Shown piece by piece: positions 44,399-56,970 of a stretch of DNA of 64,000 bases (position 1 is its first letter; each line of letters opens with the position of its first letter). The position numbers were made by a program, and so were the translations under genes. The notes below the pieces were generated by a model. The model searched no databases, was not told the origin of the DNA, and was given only the letters and a program-made list of their open reading frames with translations. The stretch lies in the NCBI RefSeq assembly GCF_020283565.1, contig NC_060065.1, positions 44,876,409 to 44,940,408 of the forward strand, written 5' to 3'. This DNA comes from Trifolium pratense. Taxonomy: Eukaryota; Streptophyta; Magnoliopsida; Fabales; Fabaceae.

Positions 44399-45837
44399 CT
44401 CCCTCCGTTCCAAATTATAAGGAAAACAAAAACAAAAATCACACTTATTAAGAAAAGGTAAAACATAATAATTTGAAATATAGTATGTTTTGAGAAATTC
44501 TTAGGTGAGTCATCACCTAAGCATTAATGATTAGGCACGATCAATTAAATAATTACAACTCATTAATATATTAAATAATTATAAATAATTAATAGAGTAG
44601 TAATTAAAACCAAATCTCAATAAATAATGAAAAAAAAAAAGAGTTATCAAGAAACATGTGATGTGCACTTTATCAATTTTTTTTCTTTCTAATTGCACAT
44701 ATATATTTTTTGTTCCAACTAAGCTCTCTCTTTTTGTTTTTTATTTGTAATTTCTTTGTATAAATTATTTTTATATGAACACTTTGATATTTAATATACT
44801 GTTGAATACGTGCTAAGTATAATGTCATATCATATTTTGATACTAATTTATATTTACATAATTCATATTTCAAATAATTTTGCATATGGAATAGCGGTGC
44901 CCAACAATATAAGTTGGGTACCAAAGAATTTACCTTATTTTTATTCATTATTATTTTTGTACTTTTTGGAAACTTAGGGATTATCCAAACTATTATTATG
45001 AATTTGTTTGATAAAGAAATAGTGAATAATAGATAAACAAACTTATATTGTATAAATTATAATGTAGCTTATAGCCGATAGGCTAGATAATTCGATTTGC
45101 ATTATTTAGTAAAATTATTCATTGAATTATCTTATTAATATAAAGTGCCATAAAAAATATTTAACTAATATTTAATTATTTTAAAGTAAGATAATAGGAA
45201 TAAAATGAGAGAAAGTAATGATAAAATGTAAATTATTTTTTAGGTCAAATATAAAATATAAATTATAAACTAATTGAATTAGCTTATTAGTAAGAAAAAT
45301 AAAAAATAAAAAGAAAACTTAGTATGGAAAAAAATATATAAATAATATGATTAGCGTATGAGCTTTCCTAATAATTCACCTATAAATAAATCTTTATAAA
45401 AATACAAAGTGCACTTCTAATTTTTTTTTCCTTTCCTTATTTATAAAGATTTAATTTTGTTAATTTTTTTTTAAAGAGATTTGGTTTTATTAATTACTAC
45501 ACTATTAATTATTTGTAATTTTTTAAATATTTTAATTATTTTAATTATTTCTAATTATATGATTGGTTGTGCCTAATCATTAATGCTTTGGTGAGGACTC
45601 AACTAAGAATTTCTCGTATGTTTTTATGGGTTTTTCTTGGAATAAGTTGCATGAGAAGATCTAAAACCAATTTTATTGCTTGTTGTTTATTGAGAAAATA
45701 GGAGAGAGAGAAAATTAAACGCAATTTGCATTTAATTTTTTGAGATTAAGGAAAAAAATATTCTTGAAAATGATTTTTCCCTTATAATTTGGGGAAAAAA
45801 ATCGGAATTTTTCTCTAATAATTTGGGACGGAGGGAG
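44399..45837. mobile_element. long Stowaway-type element (1439 bp)
   Basis: Starts CTCCCTCCGTTCCAAATTAT and ends ATAATTTGGGACGGAGGGAG, with TA at 44397-44398 and 45838-45839. Inner arms are also inverted: TTAGGTGAGTCATCACCTAAGC with CTTTGGTGAGGACTCAACTAAG. It is much longer than a MITE, but the central frame (44948-44673, 91 codons) shows no transposase. A composite or internally expanded element. Confidence 0.82.
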
Positions 45838-46035
45838 TATTTTATTAACGTTAAAGAGGTTTTTGACAATAACATTAAATAAGGTTGATCTCATGAATCA
45901 TGATATGATCTAATATATTTTCTCACACATTTAAATTTTGCTGAACTAGGATCAAAGAGATTTCTCATCTTCTTATCTAAACTTTATTGGATGGGGTTGT
46001 GATGGTCTATAGTTCTTCTACACTCTAACTAATTA

Positions 46036-46330
46036 CTCCCTCCGGTCCTTTTTATAAGGAACACTTAGGGCAAAAAATTTGGTCCTTTTTATAAGAAACT
46101 TTGACCAATTTTCAAATGTTTTAAATGTTTAATTTCACTTATGCCCTTATTTATTATGAGAGAGAATTTAAAAATAAGTAAGTTAGTTGAATAAAGAGTA
46201 ATTAAATAAGGGTATACATGGAATAAATTAAAATTTATAAGAGTATTAAATGAAAATAACTATGTTAAATGTGCTTCATTGGTCTGTGTGATTTTTTCAA
46301 AGTGTTCCTTATAATAAGGACCGGAGGGAG
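46036..46330 (-). mobile_element. Stowaway-type MITE, 295-bp family, copy 3 (inverted)
   Basis: Same 295-bp family as 36410 and 40397 in the opposite orientation, with TA at 46034-46035 and 46331-46332. Confidence 0.95.
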
Positions 46331-46531
46331 TAATATCTAAACGCATGGTAAGAATTTTAAATTCAAAGTTGTGTATTTATATATTTTTAAAGGTTTAAAA
46401 ATTATCATTTTAAACACAAATTTTAAGATAAAATTTTAAACTTTAATTTCTTAACTTATGCTTTTTTTAACGACAAAATAATATTATATAAAAGCGACAA
46501 AAGTATAATAAAATAATCATAATACAAGATA

Positions 46532-46677
46532 CTCCCTCTAGTCTTAATATAAGAGAGAGTTTGCTTTATAGATTCATAGAATATTGAATGTATTTGGTCT
46601 ATTTTTTAGTCCAAATACATCAATCATTCCATTAATCTAAAAAATTATTTTTTTCTTATATTAAGGATCGGAGGGAG
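46532..46677. mobile_element. Stowaway-type MITE (146 bp)
   Basis: Ends CTCCCTCTAGTCTTAATATA and TATTAAGGATCGGAGGGAG, with TA at 46530-46531 and 46678-46679. A shorter, different family from the 295-bp copies, closer in size to 16023-16170. Confidence 0.9.
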
Positions 46678-47194
46678 TATATCAAAAATACATTCCACCA
46701 GTATCTATTTTGAAGACTATTTTTTTAGAACGGGGACTCATATTTGAATTATTTATGATCTATGAACATTGATTTTGTTTGTGAATTTAAGATACACGTT
46801 TCCCTTTTGCTGAATGAGGTGCTCTGTCACATTCGAGAAAAAAAACAAGGATGAGGGTACAAAAACAAAAATCCCAAATTGACGTCCCACCAATAGTTTG
46901 CAAAGTCATCATTAGAATAATAGTACACATGAAATATATGTCCAAATATAATACAATTAAAATAATAATAAAGCAATTATTGAACATGATTAGTGATTAC
47001 AATTTTTATTCTTAAAAAAGAAACATGGTTACATTTGAAACAAAGAAAGAGGTTACAAAGACATTTATTTTTGGAACATAGACTAATTAATTACGAGTGC
47101 TACAATAATAACTAATATTCTCTTAATTAATTAACATCTTTTAGCTAACTCTCAATTCTCTTGACAAAAGTTATGTTACTAAATAAGAGAAATA

Positions 47195-47355
47195 GATGAT
47201 AATTTAATTTTTATACACCATCAGTATTAAAAATGTTACACTGTTGATAAATCACAAACAATTATTTGTCTGACCATAAAATAATCAAACGAATATGATT
47301 TATTGACAGTGTAAAATATCTCTTAACTTACGGTGTATATAAATTAAATCATAAA
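47195..47355. mobile_element. MITE specific to segmental copy 2
   Basis: Inverted ends TTTAATTTTTATACACC and GGTGTATATAAATTAAA around an AT-rich centre with GTTACACTGTT / GACAGTGTAA. Copy 1 lacks it between its SINE and the gene. Related in ends to 50753-50928. Target duplication not certain. Confidence 0.65.
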
Positions 47356-47373
47356 CATCTAATGAAATGAGAG

Positions 47374-47727
47374 TTAGATAGAAGAGTTACATCGCATTAA
47401 CATAGGATCCGCACCTTGATGAGTAGTAATAGTATTGCACATTTTAGGTCCATCCATTAAACATGGACTCAACCTAAACATGAGAATGCAAAACTCCATT
47501 TGATTTAAAGCACCATCTCCATCCAAATCACCTTCCATTAGCATGCAAACTAGCTCATCATCCCTAACCTCCAAACCAAGCATGGAACAATTCATCTTCA
47601 AGCTCTCAAATGTTATAAGACCTTTGTTCACATCCATAAGCAAACGAAAACCATTGCAAAGTTCACTTATAAACCCTTCTGCTCCAAAACGTGCAATCAT
47701 GGATGGAAAGTAATCCTCAAAATCCAT
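47374..47727 (-). CDS. single-EF-hand calcium-binding protein, PBP1/KIC type, copy 2
   Basis: Intronless paralogue of 10971-11324, of the same length from the conserved Met (117 residues) and with four substitutions (for example MDFED for MEFED, SMLG for SILG, THQGA for TDQGV). The EF-hand loop DLDGDGALNQME and the FCILMFRLSP tail are unchanged, so both copies look able to bind calcium. Two in-frame ATGs lie further upstream, at 47743-47745 and 47794-47796; the first would add MELDFG. I choose the shorter start because only it is shared with copy 1, but the 123-residue form is equally possible. Likely a cytoplasmic or nuclear regulatory sensor; partner unknown. Confidence 0.9.
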   Translation of the reverse strand: MDFEDYFPSMIARFGAEGFISELCNGFRLLMDVNKGLITFESLKMNCSMLGLEVRDDELVCMLMEGDLDGDGALNQMEFCILMFRLSPCLMDGPKMCNTITTHQGADPMLMRCNSSI

Positions 47728-47844
47728 ACCAAAATCCAATTCCATATGTGGAAAGTTTATGAGTGAAACTTTATGGATAGAAGTTGCTAGTAACAATGTG
47801 AAAAGGGTTATTGGTAGCTTGAGCTAGAAGGGTGTTATGTGCTT

Positions 47845-47852
47845 CTTATATA
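47845..47852 (-). promoter_or_regulatory. TATA box of EF-hand copy 2
   Basis: Minus-strand TATATAAG at the same place as in copy 1, about 118-125 bp before the shared start codon, inside an identical block. Confidence 0.65.
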
Positions 47853-48279
47853 CCATACAAAAATATAGGGTTTTGTAAATTGAGTGAAAGAATAGTTTGG
47901 TTGTTGGAAATGTAGGTTTCCTTCACACACAAAAAAATGTGGTCCACAAATTTTGTTTTTGAGTCAAAATGTGGTCCATATATATGAAAAGTAATAAATT
48001 GATTATTCAAAGAATGATTTATCATTATCATTGTAAAAAAGTTTTACATTTTTTTATAAGAAAAAAAAATCATAGAATTATCATTATCATTGTAACAAAG
48101 CGATACTATAGTGTTAAATTTTTTTAAGGATATTGCCCTAGGTCCCCCCTCTCCCCCATGTTGTGGGGAGAAAATTTTCAAAAGAAAGTAATATAATCAT
48201 CACAAAATAACTAGTACTTTTATTTAAAATATATAGAGATTGTTTTTGGCAAAAGATAGTATCTATGTGTATTTTTTGA

Positions 48280-48480
48280 GATTTTTTGTCATACAAAGTA
48301 AAATATTTTTACACATACATCCAATCAAATAATACTATTTTATAAATTTGCTCCTAAAATATTTAAATATATTTTTCATTAAAAAGAAAAATTCCTAAAA
48401 TATCTCAACAAAAATTTATCTAACGTGATTTGATTGGATGCATGTGTAAAAAAAAATAGTAGTGTATATAAATCAAAGAT
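48280..48480. mobile_element. old MITE-like sequence shared with copy 1
   Basis: TTTTTACACATACATCCAAT and ATTGGATGCATGTGTAAAAA form inverted arms. The counterpart in copy 1 is 12700-12960. Confidence 0.55.
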
Positions 48481-49399
48481 GAGGTATACTCTACCCTTTA
48501 ATAATTTAGAGATATTTGTTTAACAACCAATCATAACAAGCCACGTAAGTAAATTTATATGTGGTGTCCACAACTAACTTGTAATCATGTACCACATGCA
48601 TATAAATGTCACGGGTAAATTAAAAAAAAACAAATTTAATTCTTAATTTTTGTAGAAGTAAAATGATTTTGTTTTGATTTTGTGTGAAATTGGTGACACT
48701 ACGTAATTATGATTTTAATTTTGAATACAAAATTGTGGACCCATATTTCGTGGAAGTTGCGTTTGCCCGTTTGTATCAATCAAATATTCATCATTCATTT
48801 TATAATCGACCGTAACATATACGATGTATACTATAGTACTACTCTTGATTACAATATATGTTTAAAGTGCCATGCATGAATTGTAATCTAGTCTAGCTAT
48901 TTATTTAATGAGAAAGTTCCATGCCTTGTCTTCTTCGATGTGACCATGCACGTTATCATGAAACACATGCAAATTATTGCCATTACATTGCCAAGATTCT
49001 TTTAGATGAAAATATAAAGCATAACTGTTTCTACTTTTAAATATGAGTCATATATGTTACGGACTCACATCATATGACGTTATTTGTTCACTTATGCGAT
49101 CAACCAATTATATAAAAGAAAGATAAAAGAATTGTGTGTTACAAGTAAAATGGTCCAAGCCCACATGTGGCCACACAAAAAAGGGTTTCAATTGCTAATT
49201 GAGGATTGCACAGTGCGTGAGGCCAGCAAATTTAGCCATTTTTGCTAACTATTAGTATATTGTTTGTTTTTATATAGTAACAATTTTAGTAGTATATTGT
49301 CCTTACCACCGAGTCAGGGTGTTAATTTGGTGTGCTGATGTGTAATGATCTATAATTTTTTAGAGAGGAATTATTTTTTGTCGACTCATTAGTTAAAAA

Positions 49400-50100
49400 G
49401 GTGAAAGTATTATCTTGGAAGTGCTACCTAATTAAAAATCCTAATAATTCCTGCTCCTTCTACGAGTGGGAGAAAGTGCAACTTGTCTTGCGCTCGAGCC
49501 AAATAAAGATTGGTGGGGGTTGGTGTTGGGTTCCGTTGACTATGGTTGATGGGTGGCCTGATCTTTCCTTTCTTCTTTCCTTCTTATCTTCTCTGTAATC
49601 AGATATTTGTGGTGCATGTTTTGATAGTCAGGTGTGGTGTTTGGTCGCTTTTTATTGGTGGTAGTTTGATGGGTGGCCGTTATATGTATATATATATATA
49701 CTCCATTAAAGAAAAATTAATTTTTTTTTGTTACTTTTATTGAGCAAAACAATTTATAATTAAGAACAACCCATAGCATAGCACAAGAAATGCAAGGAGG
49801 CAAGAAGCATACACACCTGCAAAGCAGGAACTGAAAACAACAGCAAAAAAATGCAGCAAACCAAAAAACACAGTCAGAGCATGTGCTTCAAAAACGAACG
49901 CAGGCGCGGCAGGCCTAAAGGATAGCAACAACACCAAACAGCATATACAGCATTCAAAAAGATACAATCATACAACAAAAAGGATAACAACAAGCAAAAC
50001 AAATAATTTAATATTGATATATTTTATCAATTGTTTTATAGGATTAGTCTCGACTATTTAGAGGTCCGACATCAATTTTTATATTTTTTGTTACAAGAGA
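49400..50100. mobile_element. LINE 3'-like and low-information sequence
   Basis: No gene. Part of a copy-2-specific insertion: 49480-49690 is GC-richer with GGGTGGCC phrases, and 49740-49985 is A-rich and reads as degenerate, CAGCAA-rich DNA. Confidence 0.3.
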
Positions 50101-50149
50101 GAATATAAAGAAAAAACAAGCAAAAAGTAAAGAAATTACTCCCTAACAA

Positions 50150-50497
50150 AAACTACTCTCCAAGCATCAGCCCCAAGGGAACTAGATAGTTGTGGAAGAG
50201 GTGTCTCTAAACCATCGTAGGAGAGTTCGAAGAAGCTCCTAACTTGGCCAAAACATTTGTACATGTGTTCCCCTCCCTAATCGGCATATAACACACTCAA
50301 TAGTGACGCCACACCATAGAGAAGCCTTTCAGAAAAGCTCCGGAACTGTTGCGAATGACCCTCCAAGGCCAGCTGTTTGTAACGAACCCAACATACTCTC
50401 CCATCAACATTTAAACAAATTGTGCCTTCAGCCGGTCGAGTCCAAGATACCAGGCGCTGCTCAGAGCTCCCTAACATATCAATCTCAAAAGCAATAG
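50150..50497 (-). pseudogene. LINE/RNase H-type domain fragment (RVT_3)
   Basis: Minus strand: RLVSWTRPAEGTICLNVDG (first catalytic Asp of the plant LINE RNase H domain) near 50400-50450, then out of frame LLYGVASLLSVLYAD, and near 50170-50280 LREGNTCTNVLAKLGASSNS, the C-terminal RNase H helix. The middle is deleted or shifted. It belonged to an L1-type element; a hAT element has inserted in its 5' part at 50506. Confidence 0.78.
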
Positions 50498-50505
50498 TGC
50501 AGAAG

Positions 50506-51273
50506 TAGGGATGACAACTTGACTCTTACCCAGAGGATACCCACAAAAAATACCACCAACGGGTAGGGTAAAAACCCGCATTTTGAGTATAGGCACGGGT
50601 ATGAGTAATTACCCGTAAAAATGAACGGGCACGGGTACCTTAGTACCAACCCTGCCCCATACCCGCATAATATATAATTATTTATTTTATTTATATTACT
50701 ATATAATAATATATGTATATCAATTTAAAAATATACAACACTATTAAACTATGAGTTTAAGTTGTATGCACCGTCAGTGTAAAAAATTTTCACACATGCA
50801 TCCAATGATATGTTGTCACATAATTTAATAAATGTGACTCATCATGTGTTTTTAAACACCATACATGATGTATTATTGAATGCATTTGTAAAATAACTTT
50901 ACACTGACAGTGTATATAAATTAAATTCTTAAACTATTACACATTTTTAATAAAAATGTTTATTTATAACATAATGCAAACACAATGTGAACTGTAGTAT
51001 GTGGTTAGTAATACGTTTGCTTATAAATTTCACGAATCAACATTAAAATCATTGAATTTTTTTAATTCTATGAAAATAATATAATATTTTATAATTGTTC
51101 GATTTTTTTTAACAAAAAAGCGGGTAACGACTACGAGTATGGGTATTTAGGTACCCCTAGGGTGTGAGTACAAAGATTGTTACCCACGCGGATTTGGGGA
51201 TGAATACTGGTATTTTTTTCAAACCGCGGGTATGGCGATGGGTACCATAATATCCTACCCATTGTCATCCCTA
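50506..51273. mobile_element. non-autonomous hAT element (768 bp)
   Basis: Terminal inverted repeats TAGGGATGACAA and TTGTCATCCCTA (12 bp, perfect), with the 8-bp duplication TGCAGAAG at 50498-50505 and 51274-51281. Both subterminal regions are full of ACGGGTA / TACCCGT motifs. A Mutator-type MITE is nested inside (50753-50928). No transposase. Confidence 0.95.
50753..50928. mobile_element. Mutator-type MITE nested in the hAT element (176 bp)
   Basis: Inverted ends of about 60 bp (GCACCGTCAGTGTAAAA and TTTACACTGACAGTGTAT; CACATGCATCCAAT and ATTGAATGCATTTGT), flanked by the 9-bp duplication TTAAACTAT at 50744-50752 and 50929-50937. Confidence 0.93.
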
Positions 51274-52029
51274 TGCAGAAGGTGTCTGACACCGAATATT
51301 AAAACTAAATCTCTTAATAAAATAATAAAAAGAATAATTCTTGTTTAAATTATTTTTTTGATTAAAAAATAAAATAAAAAAAATAAGAATTAATAATATA
51401 AAAAATAGTCATCATTATAATTAACATACAAAATAATCATTTTAATCGATAACAATAAAATATTTTTTAACTACTTAAAAAAAGCCTCGCCTGGCCACTT
51501 TAGATTAGACCTTTCAAATTATTTTTTAACAAAGACATATTCAAAAAACAATTAACTTTTATTTTTTAAAATCAGTCTTTTCATATTTTTTTTTAAGATC
51601 TACTACCATATAATTTTTATTTAGACTTTAAAAAGTAGAAATCATAACGCATCTTGCACATCTAAGCCCGCCCATGGTTTTAGTTGATCTTTAAATTGTT
51701 TTAATAATTTTTGTGGAGTTGTTGTCATACAGCTTTTACTTTTATAGTGGGTTAAAAAAGTTTCAGCTCAATGATAAAAACGTGACTTAATGTGTCCAAA
51801 TTGTACTCAAGGGAAATGATTTAAATTTTGCTTGATGGTTACTACTACTAACAGTAAGTTACACATGGAATGTGTCAGTCACCAAAATAGCAATAATCAT
51901 TTAGTGCTTAATTACTGTCTGATGATAAATGGTAATGGAGCACAAAGTGTGTCTAGTACATTGCATTATTATTATATGGTCCAAACTGATGAATGAAAAT
52001 TGAAGAACTTAGTCAAAAAAAGAGTATTT

Positions 52030-53590
52030 TTTCCTTAAATGTACAAGATGTTATTTTCATATCATCTTTGATGAGAGAGTTTGTATGATGTATCGTCAGC
52101 ATCACTAAATTATATTCTCTTTGAGAATGAATGTATTGAAATTAATTATTTGTATATTCTTGGTAAGAGTTATCATCTATTTTTTGCCAAGTAGTGTTCG
52201 ATAGTGAAGTCTATATATATGTACGTGTTATGCTTATGATTTGTATATATTTTTTCAATGGTATGTATCGTATATACGAAATAAAAACGGGAGAGTTTAA
52301 AATACAAATGGATAGACATCGAGAGAATCTTTGTATATATTATAATTTTATCATACTTTTATTTAGAATCATATTCTTTTTATAACTATGCTTGATGGGT
52401 AACCTCACTATGATATTTTTAACTACAAAGAACAGGTCAAAAAGTGGGGCCAAAACTCAAAAAAGCGTAGCTCAAAGTTTAGGTCATGGGTTGGCCATAA
52501 TTTATGAAGTGTGCTTATGGTGTATGTGGTCGTCGCCTTTTTCCTAAAGCCACGGTTTTTTTACTTTCGCCCATACAAAAATAAAAACTGTGGCTTATGA
52601 CAAGCAAAAAAGCCGCGATCGTTCATTTGATTCAGATTAACAAGTCAAACTTCTATCAACTATTCATTCAACTAGTAACTATCTTCATAAAAGATGTAGA
52701 ACCAAAGACTATATATGTCATTTTGATTTTTTCACATTATTTGTAATCATGGATATGTTGTTTTTTCACATTATTATTAGTAGTACACACCTTTTCATTT
52801 GGACAAGATACTCCTCCTACTAATCTAGTAAATTTACAAAATGAGGGGCAATCAAGTCATTTTGCAAATTTCAACTTTTTTGTGGATATATTCATGTAAA
52901 ACATAATTGTCTTGTCTTTTAGGTTAATTCTTGTAATAGTTTTTGGAATATCATTGTAACTATATCACCTCTAGACATAAGTTGCTAGACATAAGTTGCT
53001 GGCCTAAACTCATCAAACTTTTCATATGATTCTTAACACTATTGCATGTTCAAAGTAGGAATCAAAATCAAGACTTTGATTAAGTTAAAAGAAACGACTC
53101 ATGTTGCCGCACATCTCATCTAACTCTCATTGGGTAGAGAATATATATATTATTGATAAAAAAAATTAATGAAAATCATTATATAGTTAGCCTTCAAGTG
53201 ATTTCAAGCAACGACTCTATGGCAGTGCCGGTGGATTCAAGGTGGCACGTGTACTTTCTGTCCATACTCCATAGCAAATTGGTGATAAATGATAATGAAC
53301 ATCCAAAAAAATGGCACTTCCAAAAATTTGAAGAAAAAGCAAAACATACGAAAGAAGGGAAATGCTTAATGAGAGAGATAATATGTTTTTAATTAATAAT
53401 TTAATTTTGGCTTTTTTTTATAAAAAAAAAAAATCAAATGTATCTTCTGCACATAACTGTATAGACTAATTTTAACTGTATAATATATTACACATGTTAA
53501 AGCAATTAAAAGTAATAACCTTTTATTAAAAAATAGTTATTATATATTTTTTTTACACAAAAATAGTTATTATTTATTAATTAAAAATTT
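52030..53590. other. AT-rich stretch without recognised gene
   Basis: Short frames only. 52545-52620 has GCCACGGTTTTTTTACTTTC and AAAAACTGTGGCTTATG, an inverted pair of unknown nature. Confidence 0.45.
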
Positions 53591-53595
53591 ATACA

Positions 53596-53597
<2 letters not shown>

Positions 53598-53639
<42 letters not shown>
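53598..53639. repeat. (AT)n microsatellite
   Basis: About 20 AT units. Confidence 0.95.
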
Positions 53640-53642
<3 letters not shown>

Positions 53643-54735
53643 CCTAAATAGTTCTCCTACCACTAATCCTAACCCTAATTGTATTAATCAATCATAGCTT
53701 TTAAATCATTTTCTTTAAAAAATAAATATTACTTCAAGCATTCATATGCCTTTTCATTTCATTTTATTCATACACCATTATCCTTTTCATATGCCCAATT
53801 TAATTACCAAGAAATCTAATAGTTTCTAATGAAAAGTTTTTTTTTTGAAGCAATTGAAAGTTGTACAAATTTAATTTCATATAAGCACCTATATTTCCCG
53901 TGGGCATTATAAATATTTTTCTATTTCTTTGTTTATTTTTCAATTCCACCACCCGAGTCATTTGGAAAGAATTGATTTTCTTCTTTACCTATGCTTTTTT
54001 TCTTATCTTCCATTCACATTCACCTCTTCATCTTCTTATTTTTTCATTTTGTTCCTTTTTAACGTGCTTTGCACATGGTTTTAGGTAATAGTTCATCATT
54101 TTAACTATTTTTGTTTCCTCCTTTAATTCCTTGCATTCAACATTTTTGCAGCAGTTGGTTTAATTCATATGCTTTGAATATCTATAAAATCTTTTGTTTT
54201 GTAGATATACTAATTTACATTGGTTGATCTAACAAATACTTTATTTTAATTTTTGTCCAGGTAGATGTTGTTATCATCATGGAAGTAGGATTTTGTGTGA
54301 TTGCTTATATATTTATAATGTAATACTACTATTATGCAATTGCCTTTATATATGCTACTATTTATTTTAGGTTATTATTACGGGAGTATTGTTTTTTATT
54401 TATCTATACTTTTTTATGTTTGCATTATATATATTTTGATTTCAATTTAGAGATTGATATACTTGATCTATATGTATACAAGATTTATATTATAATTGTG
54501 TTTCTTCAAACAATTGACACTGTTTATGCTTAATAATTGATTTGTTTGTTTGATTTTTTGTTACAAAATTGGAAGAACTTGAAAAACTATGTTTGTACCA
54601 AAAAAACAACTTATAAACTATGTATGTCCTTGCCTAAAAAAAAAATATTGTTCATGATTTTTTTTTATTTCAAGTTGTCCTCCTTCAATTATTTAAATTT
54701 TTTAGTTGACATTATATTATAAACAACAAATAACA

Positions 54736-54763
54736 CCCGTGCATCGCACGGATAAGGGTCTAG
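54736..54763 (+). mobile_element. Helitron-like 3' terminus
   Basis: Hairpin CCCGTGCATCGCACGG (54736-54751) followed by ATAAGGGT and CTAG-T. Same architecture as 42985-43015. The block to the left (about 53640-54735), T-rich and with CT-rich leader-like sequence at 54000-54060, has no counterpart in segmental copy 1 and is the likely body; its 5' end was not fixed. Confidence 0.68.
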
Positions 54764-55621
54764 TTTAATATAAAATGCACAAATTTCAATACAAACTTAC
54801 CACATCGAACTTTTTACCATGTACAAATTACACATGATATATAAAAAAACTGTTTTTATAAGCAAGATATCATTTTATGAGTATATATTTTCTCCCGCAA
54901 GAATCCAACAAGAAAATATGAGTGAATTTGTGTCTTTTTGAGCCTCTAACAATGTTTTTGAAAAAGTTGAAAGTTTCTCTCATCATCCTCATGTTGAAAG
55001 AATTGAAAAAAGGTGTTGAATAATTAAAAATATACTAAATTTTATATATATATATATATATATATTGTCCCCTAAAATTTTGTGTTTATTCAATTAAATT
55101 TTCAGATGTACGTACCGGAATCTTCACTTTATATTTTTCGATAGGTTCATATTATGTTCAAAAATAATAAAAATCCGTCAAAATTATGTCTATTATATAT
55201 GGATCAAAAACAAAATATAAAATTTTAAGAGAATAAAAAAACCTCATTTTATATTCTTAAAAATTCCCAAATTTCAATCTCAACATCCTCGTGTAGACAG
55301 ACGAATACCACATGTCACCCCCATCCAAATGAAAACGGCAAATCAAAAGAAGTTGATAAGCACTATCATATACTAACTCTAGTGTGAGAATTATTATTTA
55401 ATTTCCTTGTACGCACTCACTCCCATCACTATCAGAGAAATAAGAAGCTATATACATACTTTTGAATTCATAACTAGTCCAATCCTAGCCTTATTTTAAA
55501 ATGCTAGAGTTGGGACGAACCAAACATCATTATTAATAAAACAAATCCTATATAATCATTCAATAACTTGATATTTTATTGGCGTTGATTATCAAGTCAT
55601 ATATTACTTAATTTCTTAAAT

Positions 55622-56100
55622 AAAAATTGACGTTAAAACTTAAATATTGGAGAAGTCTCATATTGTTTAGTATGGTGAAACAAGAGGAAGATCAATATTA
55701 TATATTTGAACTATCTAATTTTTTATTTTCAGATGCACCAGCTAGTAACATTTTATTTGAACTATCTAGTTTTATATCTGATTTAATTTAAATATTTATT
55801 TTGTGAGAGTGTGTAGTTGTTTTGGGGTATTGAGTGAGAGTCAGAGAAGCCTACGTGTTGTTAAAAATTGACGTTAAAACTTAAATATCGGAGAAGTTTC
55901 ACATTGTTTAGTGTGGTGAAGTAAGAGGAAGATCAATACTATATATTTCAATTATCTAGTTTTTTATTTTCAGATGCACCAGCCAATAACATTTTAAGCT
56001 TATATCTGATTTAATTTAAATATTTGTTTTGTGAAAGTGTGTGGTTGTCTTGGGGTATTGGAGTGAGAGTCAGAGAAGTCTACGTCTTGTAAAAAATTTC
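55622..56100 (+). repeat. tandem duplication, period about 241 bp, LTR-like
   Basis: Two units starting AAAAATTGACGTTAAAACTT at 55622 and 55863, each holding CAGATGCACCAGC and GAGTGAGAGTCAGAGAAG. They lie directly upstream of a copia gag relic and are probably pieces of its LTR or leader. Confidence 0.82.
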
Positions 56101-56489
56101 ACATAGTAATAATTTTTTGCTTGCCGGTTTTGACAACCGTTATGATTTTTCTTTGGTTTTGGATTTTCTAATATATATTTTTGTGTTCTGATTGTGCTTA
56201 TTTTCTTCTTTAGCTCTGTTATTTACAAATAGTTGTATCAAGAGTTTCGGTTCAATGGGATATCACAATTTTTAGTATGCTCAATGGTTGCAGCAGTAAT
56301 TGTTTGATCTTTCGCATCAGAAACAAAGTATGATATTGTGAAGGTGTTAAAGAATGGGTGGTACTATAAAAGTGTTGTTTAGGGAGGTTCTGTTTAAGAA
56401 AAAACTTGGTATTTAAGCATGTTTGTTGTGACTCGCCTCTCTTTTCTGGAAATCCCATTAGTGCATAGTTTACAATTTGTGCACAACTG

Positions 56490-56970
56490 CTATGTTTTAT
56501 TCAAGCTCTATGAAGTTTGACATAGAGAAGTTTGATGGAAGAATCAACTTTAGCTTGTGGAAAGTGGGTATGTAAATAAAAATTGTCCGGGTGGATCAAT
56601 ATCTGAAAATGAGTCTAAGGCAAGTGCTAGCAACGTCTCTCTTATTTTAGGAGATGATAGTGATCTTATTTAGAAGATAAAGTATGTTCTTATGTTATTT
56701 TTCGCTATATATACACCATGCAAAATGAAAAGTTTTTCTAGCAAATTCAAAACAAGACACGGACATTTATTAGCATTGATGCAAGGTGAGATGTGTCGAT
56801 CCGAAGAGCTTTCTAAAAGCCAACATGAGAGTTGCACCATTATCTTTCATCAAAGTTTTGGCATGGAAAATTCTTTGAATGTTTCAGATCCAATGAAGTG
56901 TATACTCTTTATGATGGAGTATGATTGTCGGTTTAGACAATTGAAACGGAAGATGAAACTTTTATAATCA
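56490..56970 (+). pseudogene. Ty1/copia gag-pol relic
   Basis: At 56503-56570 the frame reads MKFDIEKFDGRINFSLWKVG, the conserved start of copia Gag, then a stop. Later frame 56692-56967 (91 codons) carries SSKFKTRHGHLLALMQGEMC and CILFMMEYDCRFRQLKRKMK, which I cannot assign with confidence to a pol domain. The whole is broken and lies inside segmental copy 2 only. Confidence 0.65.
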
